64,000 nucleotides of DNA from Spirometra erinaceieuropaei (GCA_902702965.1 CACRXP010000089.1:1222330-1286329); one strand, 5' to 3'; counted from the first letter of the stretch, positions 11,324 to 22,379 are shown. Notes: generated from the letters alone by a model not told the origin. A program made the numbers and translations.

Positions 11324-12419
11324 TTAACGACCGAGTATACGTCGGTCATTAGACGCCCAGTTCCGCATACGAAAGCCGCCTTGAAGGCGGAGTTTACAAT
11401 TTTTGGTCACAAAACGTTTGGCAGAATCAACGCCACACAACGAAATCAGATAATCATCAACGTTTATACTCTGGTGAATCGCTCTGCAAGTTGATGAAGA
11501 GTAAGATGGACCTAAATCTTTAACAGTTTTTGCTGGCACAAAAGGGAGAAGAAGTCAATCCGCATGGGTGAGATGTCCACTGAAACTCAACTGGCTATCC
11601 TTAAAGTTCATTACTTTCCCACCACAAAAATTTCAGAGCAGGTCGATCAATCGGGTCCTTTTTCACTTGCAGGAACATTTCCTCTATATCCCCTGCCACT
11701 GCAGTACGCTCAAGTCGGAAACCCAACAAACTTACTAGCTTAGCGTTTAGGTCAGGTCCTTGGTATAGATTGTTATTCAGAGACACGCCCTGACACTTGG
11801 CAGCACAGTTAAATACAAGATGAATTTTTTCTGGTTTTTGGGGATTGACAACAGGGTGGTGTGGTAAGTACCGGTGTCTCGTAACTGGAAGCGCTTTGTT
11901 GCCGTCAACTCGCTCGATGTATCCCTTCTCCATCTACGAACAGAATGTTAGCTCATATTTCTGAAGTAATTCGGGCTCTCGACCCAACTTACTCTTAAGA
12001 TAGATTAGTCGTTTACGCGTCAACTGAAAATTGTCTGGTAAATTCAGCGTACCGTTTCGCCAAGGGAGTGACGGCTGGTAATGCCCTTTTATGAGTGCAA
12101 CGGAGGATCGCACAAAATCCAGTGCCCGTTTGACCGTCAAAGAGTGACTCGCAGTCGTTGTTGAAGTGTCCGAAAACTCCGAGTCGTATAGCTTCTTAAT
12201 GTTGTGCGTCACATCGTTTTCTTGATTTACAATGCAATGAAAGACAGCGTTCTGTTTTTGCCTGTCACGTGAAGATCCTAGCAGCATCCAGCCTAACAGT
12301 GTTTTAACGGAGAACGGTTCGCTTTTGTCATACGAACGTTGGTCGAGTACCCAATGAGCTTCCACGATATCATTCCCGATGAGTATGCCAACCTCGCAAT
12401 TAGTGAGCTCACCGAGCAT
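11324..12419 (-). pseudogene. BEL/Pao reverse transcriptase
   Basis: Readings at 11,934-12,419 and 11,601-11,933 are in one frame, separated by a TAG at 11,934-11,936. They include IGNDIVEAHW, TLLGWMLLGS, RYLPHHPVVNP, KIHLVFNCAAK and VAGDIEEMFLQV, which are the pre-RT and RT motifs of BEL/Pao. A frame change between 11,601 and 11,539 precedes SINVDDYLIS, the catalytic box, where YVDD is expected. So the catalytic Asp pair is kept but the leading Tyr is replaced by Asn. The enzyme would copy element RNA into DNA in an intact relative. Confidence 0.88.
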
Positions 12420-12455
12420 TATACCGTTCAGGTGTGGCCACGAAGAGGCTATCCT

Positions 12456-14156
12456 TTAAATTATCGATTCTCCACGGAGTGGCAAGTCTTCAACTACCAA
12501 AGCCCTTTCAATGTCAACTGACTCAGTTCCATTCATGGGCAGCACCCTTAGACTTCTGACTTCCGAGTTGCATTGGATTGAACCACCTAAGGTGTTTATT
12601 ATCAATGTAGTTGGCGTTGTTAACACCCCATTTCCGACGAGAAGCTCTCGTTTAATCAGAGTGACATATAAGCCACTGTCCGAAAAGGCGTAAGTTTCGA
12701 CGTTTCCTGTTGGAGTTGCCGACTTGACAGGAATAACTCGCAGTCGTGATGGTACATACGTAATTTCAGTCAGGGCACAAAGCCCTTCATCATGTAATGC
12801 CCGTTGATTATTTTCCAATGACACTACATGCAAAAGCGTATGATGTCGTTTTTTGCACCCTGACCGATCACAACGTTCTTTGTATCTGCACACCTTGGCA
12901 AAATGCGTATTACCAAGACAAACAAAACACGCTTTGTGTTGCCGCAGACAATTCCACCGATATGCAACACCCATCGAAAATAAACCTGGGCAATTTGCCA
13001 CTTCATGTGGATTAGAACATATGTAACATGGCCGTCGATCTGGTTCGATACTCGAAGTGCCAAAATTGTTAGGGTTCTGCCGGTTTCGATGTTGGGCTGT
13101 GGCAGTAAAGGGCAGTTGAGAGCACTTGACATCCCCATCTCGAGGTATTTGTCCGAAGCGACTTCTCGTTATCCTAGCTCGAGTATTTACGAATCCCGCG
13201 AGGTCAGCAAAGTCCGGATCTCTACCATTCAAGGATATTTGGTCAGCAACTTCAGCCCATTGGATTTGCATAAAAAACAGTAAACATCGCACCATTCGCT
13301 CTAGGACATTCGGCGATTGTAGGTCGGACACGTAGTTCATTCACGTGAGCGCTATTTCACAACTTTTCATTTTTATGCACAAATCTGAAAGTACCTTTGC
13401 AGTCTGGTTAACTTGGCGTGCCTGCCTGAAGACACCGTCCAGAACAGCATTAGCCACTACATGTGGCTGTCCAAATAAGCCGCTCAAGATTTCCCGTGCT
13501 CTTGAATAAGATAGCGGTGAGGGCAGCATGACGCACTTTTCTATGACCGCTCTCACATCACCTCTGCAATAGTGGATCAAGTACAGAAGCCTCTGTCCAG
13601 CATTTTCAAATTTACTCTCCACGTACACTTCAAACAGTCGTATAAACTTCCAATAATGAATTGGGTTCCCGTCAAACCAGGACAACTCAACCTTGGGCAG
13701 TTCTAAGCTGACATCTGGCAGGCTCCGAGCACTTGCTTTGGGCATATCAACAATATCACGTTGGCAGTGATTACTCTATTCAGGAGAAATTTTATTCACT
13801 GTGCATTGTTTCAAATATCTCGAGACATGCGCGACGGAATCCACGGGTTGACGGCCTTCATCGGACATCTCTTCGTCGGTCACTACCTTTGTCCCAGCAA
13901 CCTCGGTCCTTCTCTCAGCATCAAAAATAGCCCGTTGGCGTTCGGCCTGACGTTTAACTCGCCTCTCTTCTATTTGGGCTATTCTTAAGGCTTTAACTGT
14001 TTTACTGGAACTACGACTACTAATAGAAACGTTCTTACAAGAGCCGAACTGGACGTTTTTCTTCAGCTCTCCTTGTCCTTCGAACACACCTGGTTTCTCT
14101 AGTCCGAGAGACTGTTCTGTACGGTCCGATTCATTCTTCATGGAATGCGTCTGCAT
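12456..14156 (-). pseudogene. BEL/Pao gag, CCHC knuckles and protease
   Basis: One reading frame runs from the ATG at 14,156 to beyond 12,456. It is interrupted only by a TAG (13,776-13,778), a TGA (13,341-13,343) and a TAA (12,456-12,458). The first part has a basic coiled segment with RRVKRQAERQRA. The DUF1759-like gag part has LPKVELSWFDGNPIHYWKF. Two knuckles follow: a CYIC...C type and CFVCLGNTHFAKVC. The protease has the DSG box in AFSDSGLYVTLIK. The ATG chosen lies 46 bp inside the 5' LTR edge. The stops are of all three types, so they look like decay, not recoding. Confidence 0.87.
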
Positions 14157-14201
14157 TTGATGAAAGTAATTTTCTCCAAGTTATGGTACGATGTCGAGTA
14201 C

Positions 14202-14478
14202 TGTATGTACGGTACTATTGAAAGAATAAGGTAATAATAAAAAACGTACAAACCTCAACAATGGATACTCTAGACAAAGAATTCCTTTGTTACTGTTCGA
14301 GCAAATCGAATTCCCAGCTCAAGGTCAGGATGCAAAAACAAGTTAATTAAAAGGATGCCGATCACGCTCGAAAGAGAGTTACAAGAAGGGGGGAGGGGAA
14401 TGTAAACAGGGGCCAAATGTGGAAGCGCTTGCGAAGCGGACGTGGAGAATTCCAAACGTTGACCGGCTGGATACAACA
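14202..14478 (-). repeat. 5' LTR of the BEL/Pao element
   Basis: Starts TGTATGTACGG and ends GGATACAACA on the plus strand, giving the expected TGT...ACA inverted ends. It is the partner of 8,310-8,585. On the element strand the short leader before the gag ATG was searched for a primer-binding site, but no tRNA-complementary segment was recognised. Confidence 0.9.
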
Positions 14479-14889
14479 CTGGTCCACACAGCAATGACCA
14501 GACTTTTTAGCCAACAATGGAAACACCCCAACAGGGGTCAGAATGACGATGATAACTGGCCTGCGATGCCCAGCACCTGTATACCCAACGAGAGCGCACG
14601 CGCATCTACCGGCAGGGGACCAGGTGTCAGAGAACTACCAGCGCATACCAGGCTGCGAGGGCCATGGTTTGCTGATACTGGCATAGCACGCGCTTATAGA
14701 CCTTTTGACCTATAAGGGCAACACGTGATCCTGCATATAGCCTGGGCCGTCATTTTTCAAGGTTAGGTACCCAAACCGTCTTCGACTGAGTTGCCTACTG
14801 AGAGGCGCTACCCATAAAGTGCACACACTCCTCACATTCATGAGTGTCACAGACCACTGGAGAAGGAGCCACTTCAGCCTGTCTGTCAG
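14479..14889. other. Spacer between BEL element and LINE family A
   Basis: No gene recognised. The right part (about 14,750-14,889) is probably the degraded last finger and 3' end of the LINE; for example SLMNVRSVCTL-like sequence resembles a decayed HMRIH segment. Confidence 0.4.
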
Positions 14890-14890
14890 C

Positions 14891-15964
14891 TCACCAGTCC
14901 TCCTCTCCACGCAAACGGAGGCGGATGCGGCGAGTGTAAATAGGTGCTCCATGCACTGGGCCGCCAGGCTCTGTGCAATGGATTCGCAAGTGAGGTGAAT
15001 GTACGGGGACATTGTGTACATGAGAAGTCGGCGGTGTCAGTATCAGCTTCGGTGCTGTAATGGTGATGGGCGCGCTGGACGATGGGGTGTGGGTTGGGCT
15101 GAGAATAGTAGGTGCGCAAGATGTACTGAGTGTGGTGGAGCTAGTGGCCGTGGGCGCGCTGGTCTGCGGAGCGTGGGCGGGGCTAGGCATGGTGGGCGTG
15201 TCAGGGCTGCGGTCAATTCCACTCTCGTGGATACCCATGTGGCCGAATAGGCCCATGCAGTGCATGAATGTGCGAGGGCAGTGAGGACAGTGGTGGGGAG
15301 TGCGGCGGGTGTAGGTTGATGTTCCGGGCACTGGTCGGCCAGTCTCTGCGGGATGGATTTGCAAGTGCTCAACCAGTCCGATGTGTGAGGTGAAGGCGCG
15401 GCCGCAATGAGCACAGGTGTAGACTAGCCCCTCAGCACTGGTGTCAACGGTGATGGTGTTGGTGTGTCAGGATTGTGTGTCGTGTTGATGTGCGTGGCAG
15501 AAGCCACAGCGGCAGACGTTGAGGCAGTGGGGGAGGGGGGAGGGGGAGGACGGAGAGACGACGGCTGGTGCAGTCTGAGTGCTACAGTTGGTCCGAAGGT
15601 GTCCAAAAAGTCCAGTTGGCGCCTGGAATGTCCGCTGATACCGTGGACGCGTTGACGACGGTTGGCGTTGAGAGGTGGGTGCAGCTGCGATTTGCGTGCT
15701 TCTCGTTCGGCTTTCGTGGCGGCAATGCAGTTTGCCTCGTAGGTCGCTCCACCTGTCTTCACTGTCCTCCTCCAGGTCGGCCGGTCTCGAGCTAGGTCTT
15801 CCTAGTTGAACGGGTTGATCTCCAGACGCTTCAGGGAAGTCTCCAGAGTGTTTTGTATCGGTGGATTTGGCCTCCTTGACGGCGGGAACCAGTGTTTTCG
15901 GTAGCCGCTCGTCGTTCATCTGCACGAGGTGGTCGTCCCAACGCAGTTTCGCTTGTCTCAACAT
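14891..15964 (-). pseudogene. LINE family A RT tail with C2H2 zinc fingers
   Basis: The reading at 15,467-15,964 begins [19 protein letters not shown], the usual end of the RT protein, and has [11 protein letters not shown] in an overlapping frame (15,831-16,028). It passes into a Pro/Ser/Thr-rich linker with a finger-like unit [17 protein letters not shown]. Further left, CAHCGRAFTSHIGLVEHLQ and CPHCPRTFMHCMGLFGHMG are complete C2H2 units separated by the conserved ETGRPVPGTSTYTRRT linker. A further partial unit ends near 14,890. Fingers could bind nucleic acid and steer target choice or RNA packaging; this is inference. Confidence 0.82.
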
Positions 15965-16102
15965 GGCGTAAATGCTTAGAATTCCCGTCCGCTCCAGTGC
16001 ATACGTGTTCGGGATCCGGTCCTGCCACCTCAGTTTCAGTATCCGTTGAAGACAGTTAAGGTGGAAGCGGCTAAGTCTCCGCGCCTGCTTCTTTTAGACC
16101 AT

Positions 16103-17600
16103 TCAGGTCTCCGTTCCGTACAACAGCGTCGTCAGGATGACTACCTTATATATCTTCAGCTTCGTGTTGAGTTGGAGACTGTGACGGTTCCAGACGGTGT
16201 TCTGCAGACGGTCGAAGACTTGGTTGGCTTTGGAAATGCGGCGGGACACTTCATCGTCAATTTTGGTATTGCTGGAGAGGGTGCTGCCCAGATAGGTGAA
16301 GTTGCCCACCACTTGCAGTTGGGTTCCATCCACGGTGATTTGCGGCACATTGTAGACAGTGCTGGGTGGCGGTTGGTGCATGACCACCGTCTTCTCCGTG
16401 TTGATTATGAGACCGAAGTTGTCGCAGGTGGCGGCGAAGAGGTCCATACTTCTTTGCATGTCCTCTTCCGAGGTGGCATTGAGGACGCAGTCGTCGGCGA
16501 AGAGAAGTTCGTGGACGGTAGTTGTAGATACACGCGACTGGAAGTCCATCCCCCTGTGGTTAAGGAGGTGGCCGTCCGTCCTGTAGACGATGCGGATCCT
16601 AGGGCGTTCTTAACGTTAGGCGTCCATCAGCATGGCAGAGAACGTGAGACTGAAGAGGGTAGGCACCAGGATGCAGCCCTGCTTCACTCCGTCGGCCACT
16701 GCGAATGCCTCTGAGACAGCTCTATTGTCCGTGACACGCGCCATCATGCCATCGTGGAGCTGACGCACCATCGGAGTGAATCGTTCAGAACAACCGAATT
16801 TCTGCATGATTTTCCATAGTCCGTCACAATTCACCGTGTCTAAGACATTCGTCAGATCCATGAAGGTAGAGTACAGGTGAGTCCGCATCTCCTGACACTT
16901 CTCCTGCAGTTGGCGGGCGGCGAAGATCATGTCCGTGGTCCCGCGACGACGACTGAAGCGGCACTGGCTTTCCGGCAGGAGACCTTGTTCCAGGTGGTTG
17001 TTCAGACGATTGAGAAGGATGTGGACAAAGATTTTCCCGGCGATGTTCAGCAGGCAGATGCCTCGGCGGTTGTCGCAGAGCTGGCGGTTTCCTTTCCGCT
17101 TGTACAAATGCACGATTGTTGCGTCATTGAAATCCTGAGGACTTCACACTGATGTCACATCTTCTGGAAGAGCTCAGTCAGATGATCCATGAGTTGGGGC
17201 CACCGTGCTTGTAGATCTCAGCAGAGATCGCGCCCGATCCGGACTCTTTCCCGCTGGAGAGCTGTCGCACGGTCCTGATGGTTTCGTAGAGAGAGGGCGG
17301 GAGGTTGACGTTGGTCTCCACTTCCGGCAGACGGGTGATGGCGGTGTTGGAGATGGTGGAGGGACGATTGAGGACGCGTCGGAAGTTCTCGGCCCATCGT
17401 TGAAGAATTTTTGTCATCTCAGTGAGTAGGTTACTGCCGTCAGCACTGAGAAGAGGTGCAGGACCTTTGGTTCTCGGACCGTAGACAGCATTGGTCGCGG
17501 CAAAGAAGTTCCTCCGTTCGTTTCGGTCCGCGTACCCTTGGATCTCCTCGGCTTTGCGAGCCGTCCAGGTGTCCTGCACCTCGCGGAGCGGCTGTTGCAC
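16103..17600 (-). pseudogene. LINE family A reverse transcriptase
   Basis: From right to left: the linker reading (17,178-17,600) with AEEIQGYADRNERRNFFAA and SSGKESGSGAISAEIYKHGG; the RT fingers and palm (16,616-17,113) with LYKRKGNRQLCDNRRGI, GTTDMIFAARQLQEKC, TFMDLTNVLDTV (motif A, where FVDLTKAFDTV is usual) and GVKQGCILVPTLFS; then [11 protein letters not shown] (16,103-16,549), which keeps the FADD catalytic pair, and [18 protein letters not shown]. Frame changes near 16,600 and 17,150 inactivate it. The 222-residue plus-strand reading at 16,046-16,714 is its antisense shadow. Confidence 0.87.
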
Positions 17601-17720
17601 AAGGCGGCGACTAGGATAAAAAGCAGCTTTGTTGTCGACGGTGGAGCAGTCGACGTAGGCTTTGTGCAGGCGGCTCTTCTTGACGGGCAGGTTGCTGATG
17701 GCGGCGTCGTTGTCGTTGAA

Positions 17721-18736
17721 TCAGTCCTGGTGTTGGCGGCGTGCGCGACCGAGGACGGCTAGGGCCGTCGACTGAACTGTCTCCCGCAGTTGACACCATC
17801 GGTTCTCCTCAGAGGTGTTCTCGTCAGCGGCGGCAGCCACTGGAAGGTTGTCTAGCCGTTGAACTAGCTCGTTACTGAAATGGAGATGGTGAGCACTACT
17901 CAGCTTACCTGGGGTTCGCTCATCTTGAGGTCTCCTGCAAGGCTGTAGGCAAATCCACAACTTCGAGATGACGAGGCGATGGTCAGTCCACCCATCGGCA
18001 CCCAGGATCGCCTTTGTTACCGGCAATTCCCGCTGGTCTCGCTTCCGAATGAGAACATAGTCCAGGAGGTGCCATTGTCTCGACCGAGGGTGCATCCAGG
18101 TGGCCTTCTCTTACATCGGGAGGCGGAAGTAGGTGTTGGTCACAGTGAACCGGTATTCTGCGCAGGTTTGTAGGAGGAGCAGGCCATTGTCATTGGAGCC
18201 GTCGAGACCATGAGGACCTAGCATTTCTCTCCAGACAGCATGGTCTGTGCCCACTTGGGTGGTCAAGTCACCAAGGCCAATCGACTTACCTGCTTTCGAC
18301 ACAGTCGTCAGGAGGGTATGCAGGACCTAGTAGAATTTGTCCCCTGCGGCGTCATGCTGGTCGTCGGCGGAACGTAGACGCTGATGATGGTGGCGAAATT
18401 GTATCTCCAAAGAGGTAGATTCGGGCTCATCAGTCGGACGTTTATGTCCTGCAGCAGACAGGACAGTCATCCCACGATGTCATTCCGGATGGCAAAGGCG
18501 ACACCCGCGTCCCGTCGCTCTGCCTTGGGGCGACCGCTCCAGAAGAATGTGTAGCCGGCACTCACTTCCTCCAGTTTGCCTTGTTCGGAGAACCGGATCT
18601 CGCTGAGCGCAGCGATGTTCACCTTGTAGTATGCCAGTTTACAAGCCACTAGCGTCGTCCTCCGTTCCGGTCGGTTGCTCCTCGGATTGTCTAGAAGGGA
18701 ACAAACATTCGAGGCAACCAGGGTGAGCGGACTCAC
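17721..18736 (-). pseudogene. LINE family A endonuclease domain
   Basis: The reading at 18,467-18,736 starts ASNVCSLLDNPRSNRPERRT and includes IAALSEIRFSE and GYTFFWSGRPK, the N-terminal half of the AP-type endonuclease. The next piece (18,111-18,302) has [17 protein letters not shown], where GDFNARVG is the expected metal-binding motif, so two key positions differ. The last piece (17,721-18,095) has WHLLDYVLIRKRD and GWTDHRLVISK, which keeps the catalytic DH pair. Three frames are used, so the domain is broken. Confidence 0.85.
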
Positions 18737-19360
18737 CCTACCAGTCTGGCGAGTGGGGCGGCGGGGGAGGATGAGGAGGAGGAGAAGAAGAAGGAGGGAG
18801 AATGTTGTTTCGATTTCGAGTGTTTCGACTGTATTTAACGTCTGCGACCATGGTCAGCCTGCAAACGACGTGATTCCTCAGCATTTGTTAAGGGCACCTT
18901 ATCTAGCCCCTTCCCCCTCGGGGGGGGGGGGTGAGCAGTGCTGTCCCTAAATAAGGCTGCTCAGTTGTGTCAGGCGGCTGCCGAACTCCATTACGGGCCA
19001 CGTCTTTGTTTAGTGGAAGAACGACCCGAGTTAGCCTGGGACGGCCTACGACATCGCCGTAAGCTTGTGGCCTCCTGCGGTGTACCAGACGGAGCCTCGT
19101 CTCGACGATGTCTATGCGAAGATCCATCCGGCCAGCGGAGTTCACATTGATATGCGCACAGGTACACACACGGATACCCTCACCTGGTTTTGCCCGCCGG
19201 TCGTGGCGGTTACCGGGGTGTGGCCAGTAGGCAGAGCTTAGCTCCGGGGAGCCACATTTGGGAGTTGAGTGCCAGCAAATGGACGCTAGGCGTAGTCTGC
19301 ACCTGCGAGCAAGTGAGCGACCTTCTACGACCGTCACATGAACCCGCCGCTGGAAACCCC
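18737..19360 (-). other. Leader (5' UTR) of LINE family A
   Basis: GC-rich noncoding sequence that matches 42,150-42,800 in order and orientation: AGTGAGCGGACTCACCCT-like block, GTGCTGTCCCTAAATA, TTTAGTGGA-GAAC and GGCGGTTACCGG-GTGTGG blocks. Its position upstream of the endonuclease start in two independent copies identifies it as part of the element. A G-run at 18,919-18,930 and a purine-rich GGAGGAGGAGAAG stretch at 18,765-18,800 are present. Confidence 0.65.
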
Positions 19361-19399
19361 TACACCCCTGACCTCAACTACGGTGTGAACACGACCCTG

Positions 19400-20060
19400 G
19401 TATGTTTCAGCAGATTACGAATACAACGTTTATGAACATCCTTCCGAGGCTATTGCATATTTACACGATATTTTAGTAATTGGTAGCTCAGAGGAAGAGC
19501 CGAGTCAGAACGTTTACTAAGTCGGCAACCCGAGGTGAAACTTAAATATTTGAAACCAGACACATGGGTAACACAGTTTCACGAACGATATTTGAGGTAA
19601 GAGGGACGGTGTACATAAAGACAGCAGAACTGGTGTAGATCCGTGGACAGACGGTGTGCCTCTGAAAGTTCGAGACGCGGTTTTCTAGGTTGAAACCTTA
19701 GCGGACATAGTTCAGAGGCATGCCAACCAGCTTAGGCATCAAGCAGTTTGAGACGCCAAGCTGTCGCTGTGTGAGGCGTTTGAAGTCCCAACTCCTAGAG
19801 AGGAACCCGAAGTCCCGTCACCGGTAATTCAGAAAAGTTCAATGAGAATACAGTCTCCAGAAGACATGCTGTGGACCCTAGGAAGAAGAGGTAAGAAGTC
19901 GATCTCTCATTAGCGAAAGACTTTACGGAAAATCCCCATGGGATAGAACAAGTGGAAGCTCACGTTAGAACAGACAACGCGCGCCACGTGATTGTTAAAC
20001 ACAACCAGCCATCCAAAAGTCACTACTAAGCCGCAGACTCCAGTGGTATACCCAGACAGC
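19400..20060 (+). mobile_element. Gypsy-type retrotransposon scraps
   Basis: At 19,454-19,500 the plus strand reads AYLHDILVIGSSEE, the Gypsy RT catalytic box with YLDD altered to YLHD. Just upstream, in another frame, FQQITNT matches the FQQ segment that precedes it. The sequence to about 19,900 (with FEVPTPREEPE) may be degraded pol or C-terminal sequence, but this part is weak. No LTRs were seen. Confidence 0.55.
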
Positions 20061-21471
20061 CAATCAGGACCCGGACGATTATTCTGGAGGTCCGGACGTT
20101 CCTCATACGCGTTTACCTGACCAAATGCTTGCGCATCGAAGCGCGAGCATCAAAGTTCTGGAAACCAGGCAGGGCAATAGAAGACAATAGATAAGCCAAG
20201 GCTTGACTCGTGCTTATACTGAATAAGGGCTTGTCTTCTAAATCGCCTTGACCGTCTTCATGTGCGTAAAACTCTGCCAGCAGACCACCCTTCTGGCTGA
20301 AAGCATGCGAACCGTCTGTAACATCGATTTGTTTGGTTTTATCTAAAGGCGGTGGAGTTACACCTTGGTTCCGTAGTTCGTGATCCAAAGCCGTAATATT
20401 TCTTGGAGACGCCGGTTGTCAAACGTCCAAGCCTCCTGGTCGAGCCTTTCTAAAGGTCAGCTTTGAAACTCATAGGGGTAGACGGCTTTGAACTTGGCTT
20501 CACACACCCGAATCTGTCTTAAAGTGGGCATCGCAGTGAGACACCAACTAAATGGATGATAAACCATGTTCCGCGCTAGGTGTATGCGACGTTTTATCTA
20601 TTCTTGACACCCGCTAGTTGCCGGCATAGCAAAACCGAGACGAATAAAACAGTTAGCCGCGTCGAACCGTTCAGGTGGGTACTCTCAATCTTCGCAGTGA
20701 TGACGTCAGTTAAGATGATGCCACTGTGGTTGTCTCCTTTCGTATTATCCCCTTTGTCGCAGAAAGAATGGGAAATGACATTACTTCAGTCCTGTGAAAT
20801 AGGATGAATTGTGTTATACCCACGCAATTATTTTCAGCTTCTCGAAGCGTTTTTAGAGGCATAAGCTCCGTTATTTCGAAGGCGCAGGGCTATTGGTCGA
20901 ATTTCACAAGCAGATGGCGGCACGCTGTTACAGTCATGGGAAGATTTGCCAAGGCTGCTACGGTAGAAGCTACGCCGGACATATCCAGGGATGGCGGTTT
21001 TCGAAACTTGATGAGGTAACTTTCCAGGCATATTAGTGGCCATTCTAGAAGCATTACTATTAAGATATTCCGTAACCTTAGCGTCCTTTTCTGGAAAGTA
21101 TAGTCAGATGGATGGGGTATTTACGAGGTCTCCTCTAGTCTCACTCCAGGGCAGCGTCTTAAAGCGAAAGCAAGGAAAACCAGATGAAAGAATACACTAG
21201 CCAATGCACTGTAATCCTGCATTCTTTTCTCGTCCACTCGCTCCGGGGAAATTCCGTATTGTCTGTCGCTAACCCACTATTTCCCCGTTTTAATTTTTCA
21301 CTCGGACACAATCTTGCTATACACCCCTACAGGCCAGGTTGTAATTTATCGCACTCATGCTTCGATAAACAAAATATCCCAGTCTCTTTATTTTACTAGT
21401 GCCATTTTATGAATTTAAATGCCGCCAGTCGCAATCTTTATTTCTAAATCCTGTTGTCCAATAATCTCTAG
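20061..21471. other. KDELR intron or intergenic sequence, no gene recognised
   Basis: The only longer reading is 91 residues on the minus strand (20,113-20,388), free of stops but with no family resemblance. Upstream KDEL receptor exons, which should encode about 117 residues, were looked for on the plus strand and not found. Confidence 0.45.
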
Positions 21472-21724
21472 GTCTTATGGACGTTCTCAATTTACCTCGA
21501 GGCCGTCGCCATTCTTCCCCAGCTGTACATGATCTCGAGTACCGGTGAAGCTGAAACTATAACTTCACATTACCTCTTTGCCCTCGGTCTGTACCGGGCC
21601 CTGTATATTGTCAATTGGATTTACCGCTTCGTAAATGAGGACACTTACGACCTTATTGCCATCGTTGCGGGCTCCGTACAGACCATTCTCTATCTGGACT
21701 TCTTCTATCTCTATGTCACGAGAG
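21472..21724 (+). CDS. KDELR: KDEL receptor (ER lumen protein-retaining receptor), penultimate exon
   Basis: Encodes the C-terminal half of ERD2/KDELR, the seven-span Golgi receptor that returns KDEL-tailed proteins to the ER. The exon opens after the acceptor ctctag with [18 protein letters not shown], continues with [32 protein letters not shown] and [15 protein letters not shown], and ends DFFYLYVTR plus one base before the donor gttagt. These segments are near-identical to animal KDEL receptors. They cover roughly residues 118-201 of a 212-residue family. The frame is open throughout, so the gene looks functional. The upstream two to three exons lie outside what I can identify, probably left of this window or across a long intron filled with the LINE and Gypsy insertions. 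Confidence 0.95.
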
Positions 21725-21808
21725 GTTAGTTTTTGAGAAACGAATTATCGTACTTAACATTGTCAAGTAGACACTATTTGTAACTTAAATAATATTGGTA
21801 TTTCCTAG

Positions 21809-21843
21809 TACTGAAAGGGAAATCACTCGTCCTCCCCGTCTAA
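21809..21843 (+). CDS. KDELR: KDEL receptor, last coding exon
   Basis: After an 84-bp intron with acceptor tttcctag, two bases complete a Val codon and the exon reads LKGKSLVLPV then TAA. This matches the conserved cytosolic tail LKGKKL-LPA, the COPI-interacting end of the receptor. The phase (one base from the previous exon) fits exactly. The short intron contrasts with the very long introns elsewhere in the window. Confidence 0.95.
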
Positions 21844-22140
21844 AGCCGCAGTGGACGCAAAATGATCACTCCTTCCGGACCTCTCTGCAATGAGGCCGCC
21901 ATTGCCGCTATTGTCGATGCCGCATGTTTTCTTCCCTTTCAGTCATGAACCATTTCCTTCCTTCTCGCCCTTTTTTCGTCCTGCCAACAGTTTGGGCGGT
22001 GGAGTCTTTGGCCTTTAGCCAAAGTGTCTTTGCCTTTGTCTTCCTCCCCGTTTGCTTAATTACTTGACATGGTAGATTGTTTACATCCATCTGTTTTTGG
22101 CTCTTCTTACTACTGCTGCTCGTTTTAAAATAAACTGACG
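21844..22140 (+). other. KDELR 3' UTR
   Basis: About 290 bases from the stop codon to the AATAAA signal. It is pyrimidine-rich between 21,920 and 22,120. The 84-residue minus-strand reading at 21,908-22,162 is a shadow of this composition. Confidence 0.7.
22129..22134 (+). promoter_or_regulatory. Polyadenylation signal of KDELR
   Basis: Canonical AATAAA in the context TTTTAAAATAAACTG, 286 bases after the stop codon, in the sense orientation. No closer AATAAA lies between the stop codon and this site. Confidence 0.7.
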
Positions 22141-22379
22141 TATGCATGCAGTCAAAACTCATTTCTTTGATAGGATCGAACTGGCGAGTTCCAGGAAGCA
22201 GTTTAAAAGAAGATTAAGATGTGATCACTGTAAAAAAAGGTTTACCGGCCAGAAATTTCAGACTTTCACTCGAAGCCATCATCAGTGACGGTTTCAGCTA
22301 AAGGTAATGGAGGCCCAAAGACTGCAGTATTTGTAGTACGTATCTGCCGTAGGGCCACATGCGTATTATAATTAACAGC

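Larger units (their letters stand above)
8310..14478 (-). mobile_element. BEL/Pao LTR retrotransposon, nearly full length
   Basis: Two direct repeats of 276-277 bp bound a minus-strand gag, CCHC knuckles, aspartic protease, RT, RNase H, integrase zinc region, integrase core and C-terminal DUF5641-like domain. RT before RNase H and integrase, together with the DUF1759-like gag and DUF5641 end, is the BEL/Pao arrangement. The span is about 6.2 kb including a 215-base assembly gap. No convincing target-site duplication: flanking bases ttcgg (8,305-8,309) and ctggt (14,479-14,483) differ. It is inactivated by stops and at least one frameshift, but frame retention over the gag-to-RT half suggests a fairly young insertion. 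Confidence 0.92.
14890..19360 (-). mobile_element. Non-LTR retrotransposon, LINE family A, near full length
   Basis: The minus strand encodes endonuclease (18,740 to 17,720), linker (17,600 to 17,180), RT (17,110 to 16,100), an RT tail (15,960 to 15,700) and a C2H2 zinc-finger tail (15,600 to 14,890). To the right of the endonuclease start lies a GC-rich leader that is shared with 42,130-42,720, and hence looks like the element's 5' UTR. Several stops and frame changes break the ORF, but each segment is long and well conserved. Other copies lie at 38.4-39.1, 41.2-42.7, 46.3-48.1 and 62.65-64.0 kb, all on the minus strand. Clade within LINEs is not resolved. Confidence 0.88.

Noticed and set aside
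13341..13343. Programmed stop readthrough in the BEL element
   Set aside because: Four stops of three types occur in the frame, including within RT, which fits random decay better than recoding.
16046..16714. Longest plus-strand open reading in this area (222 residues)
   Set aside because: It lies exactly opposite the LINE family A reverse transcriptase, whose motifs read clearly on the minus strand. The plus reading has no family resemblance.
20113..20388. 91-residue minus-strand reading upstream of KDELR
   Set aside because: No recognised domain. Antisense to the host gene and not part of an identifiable element.
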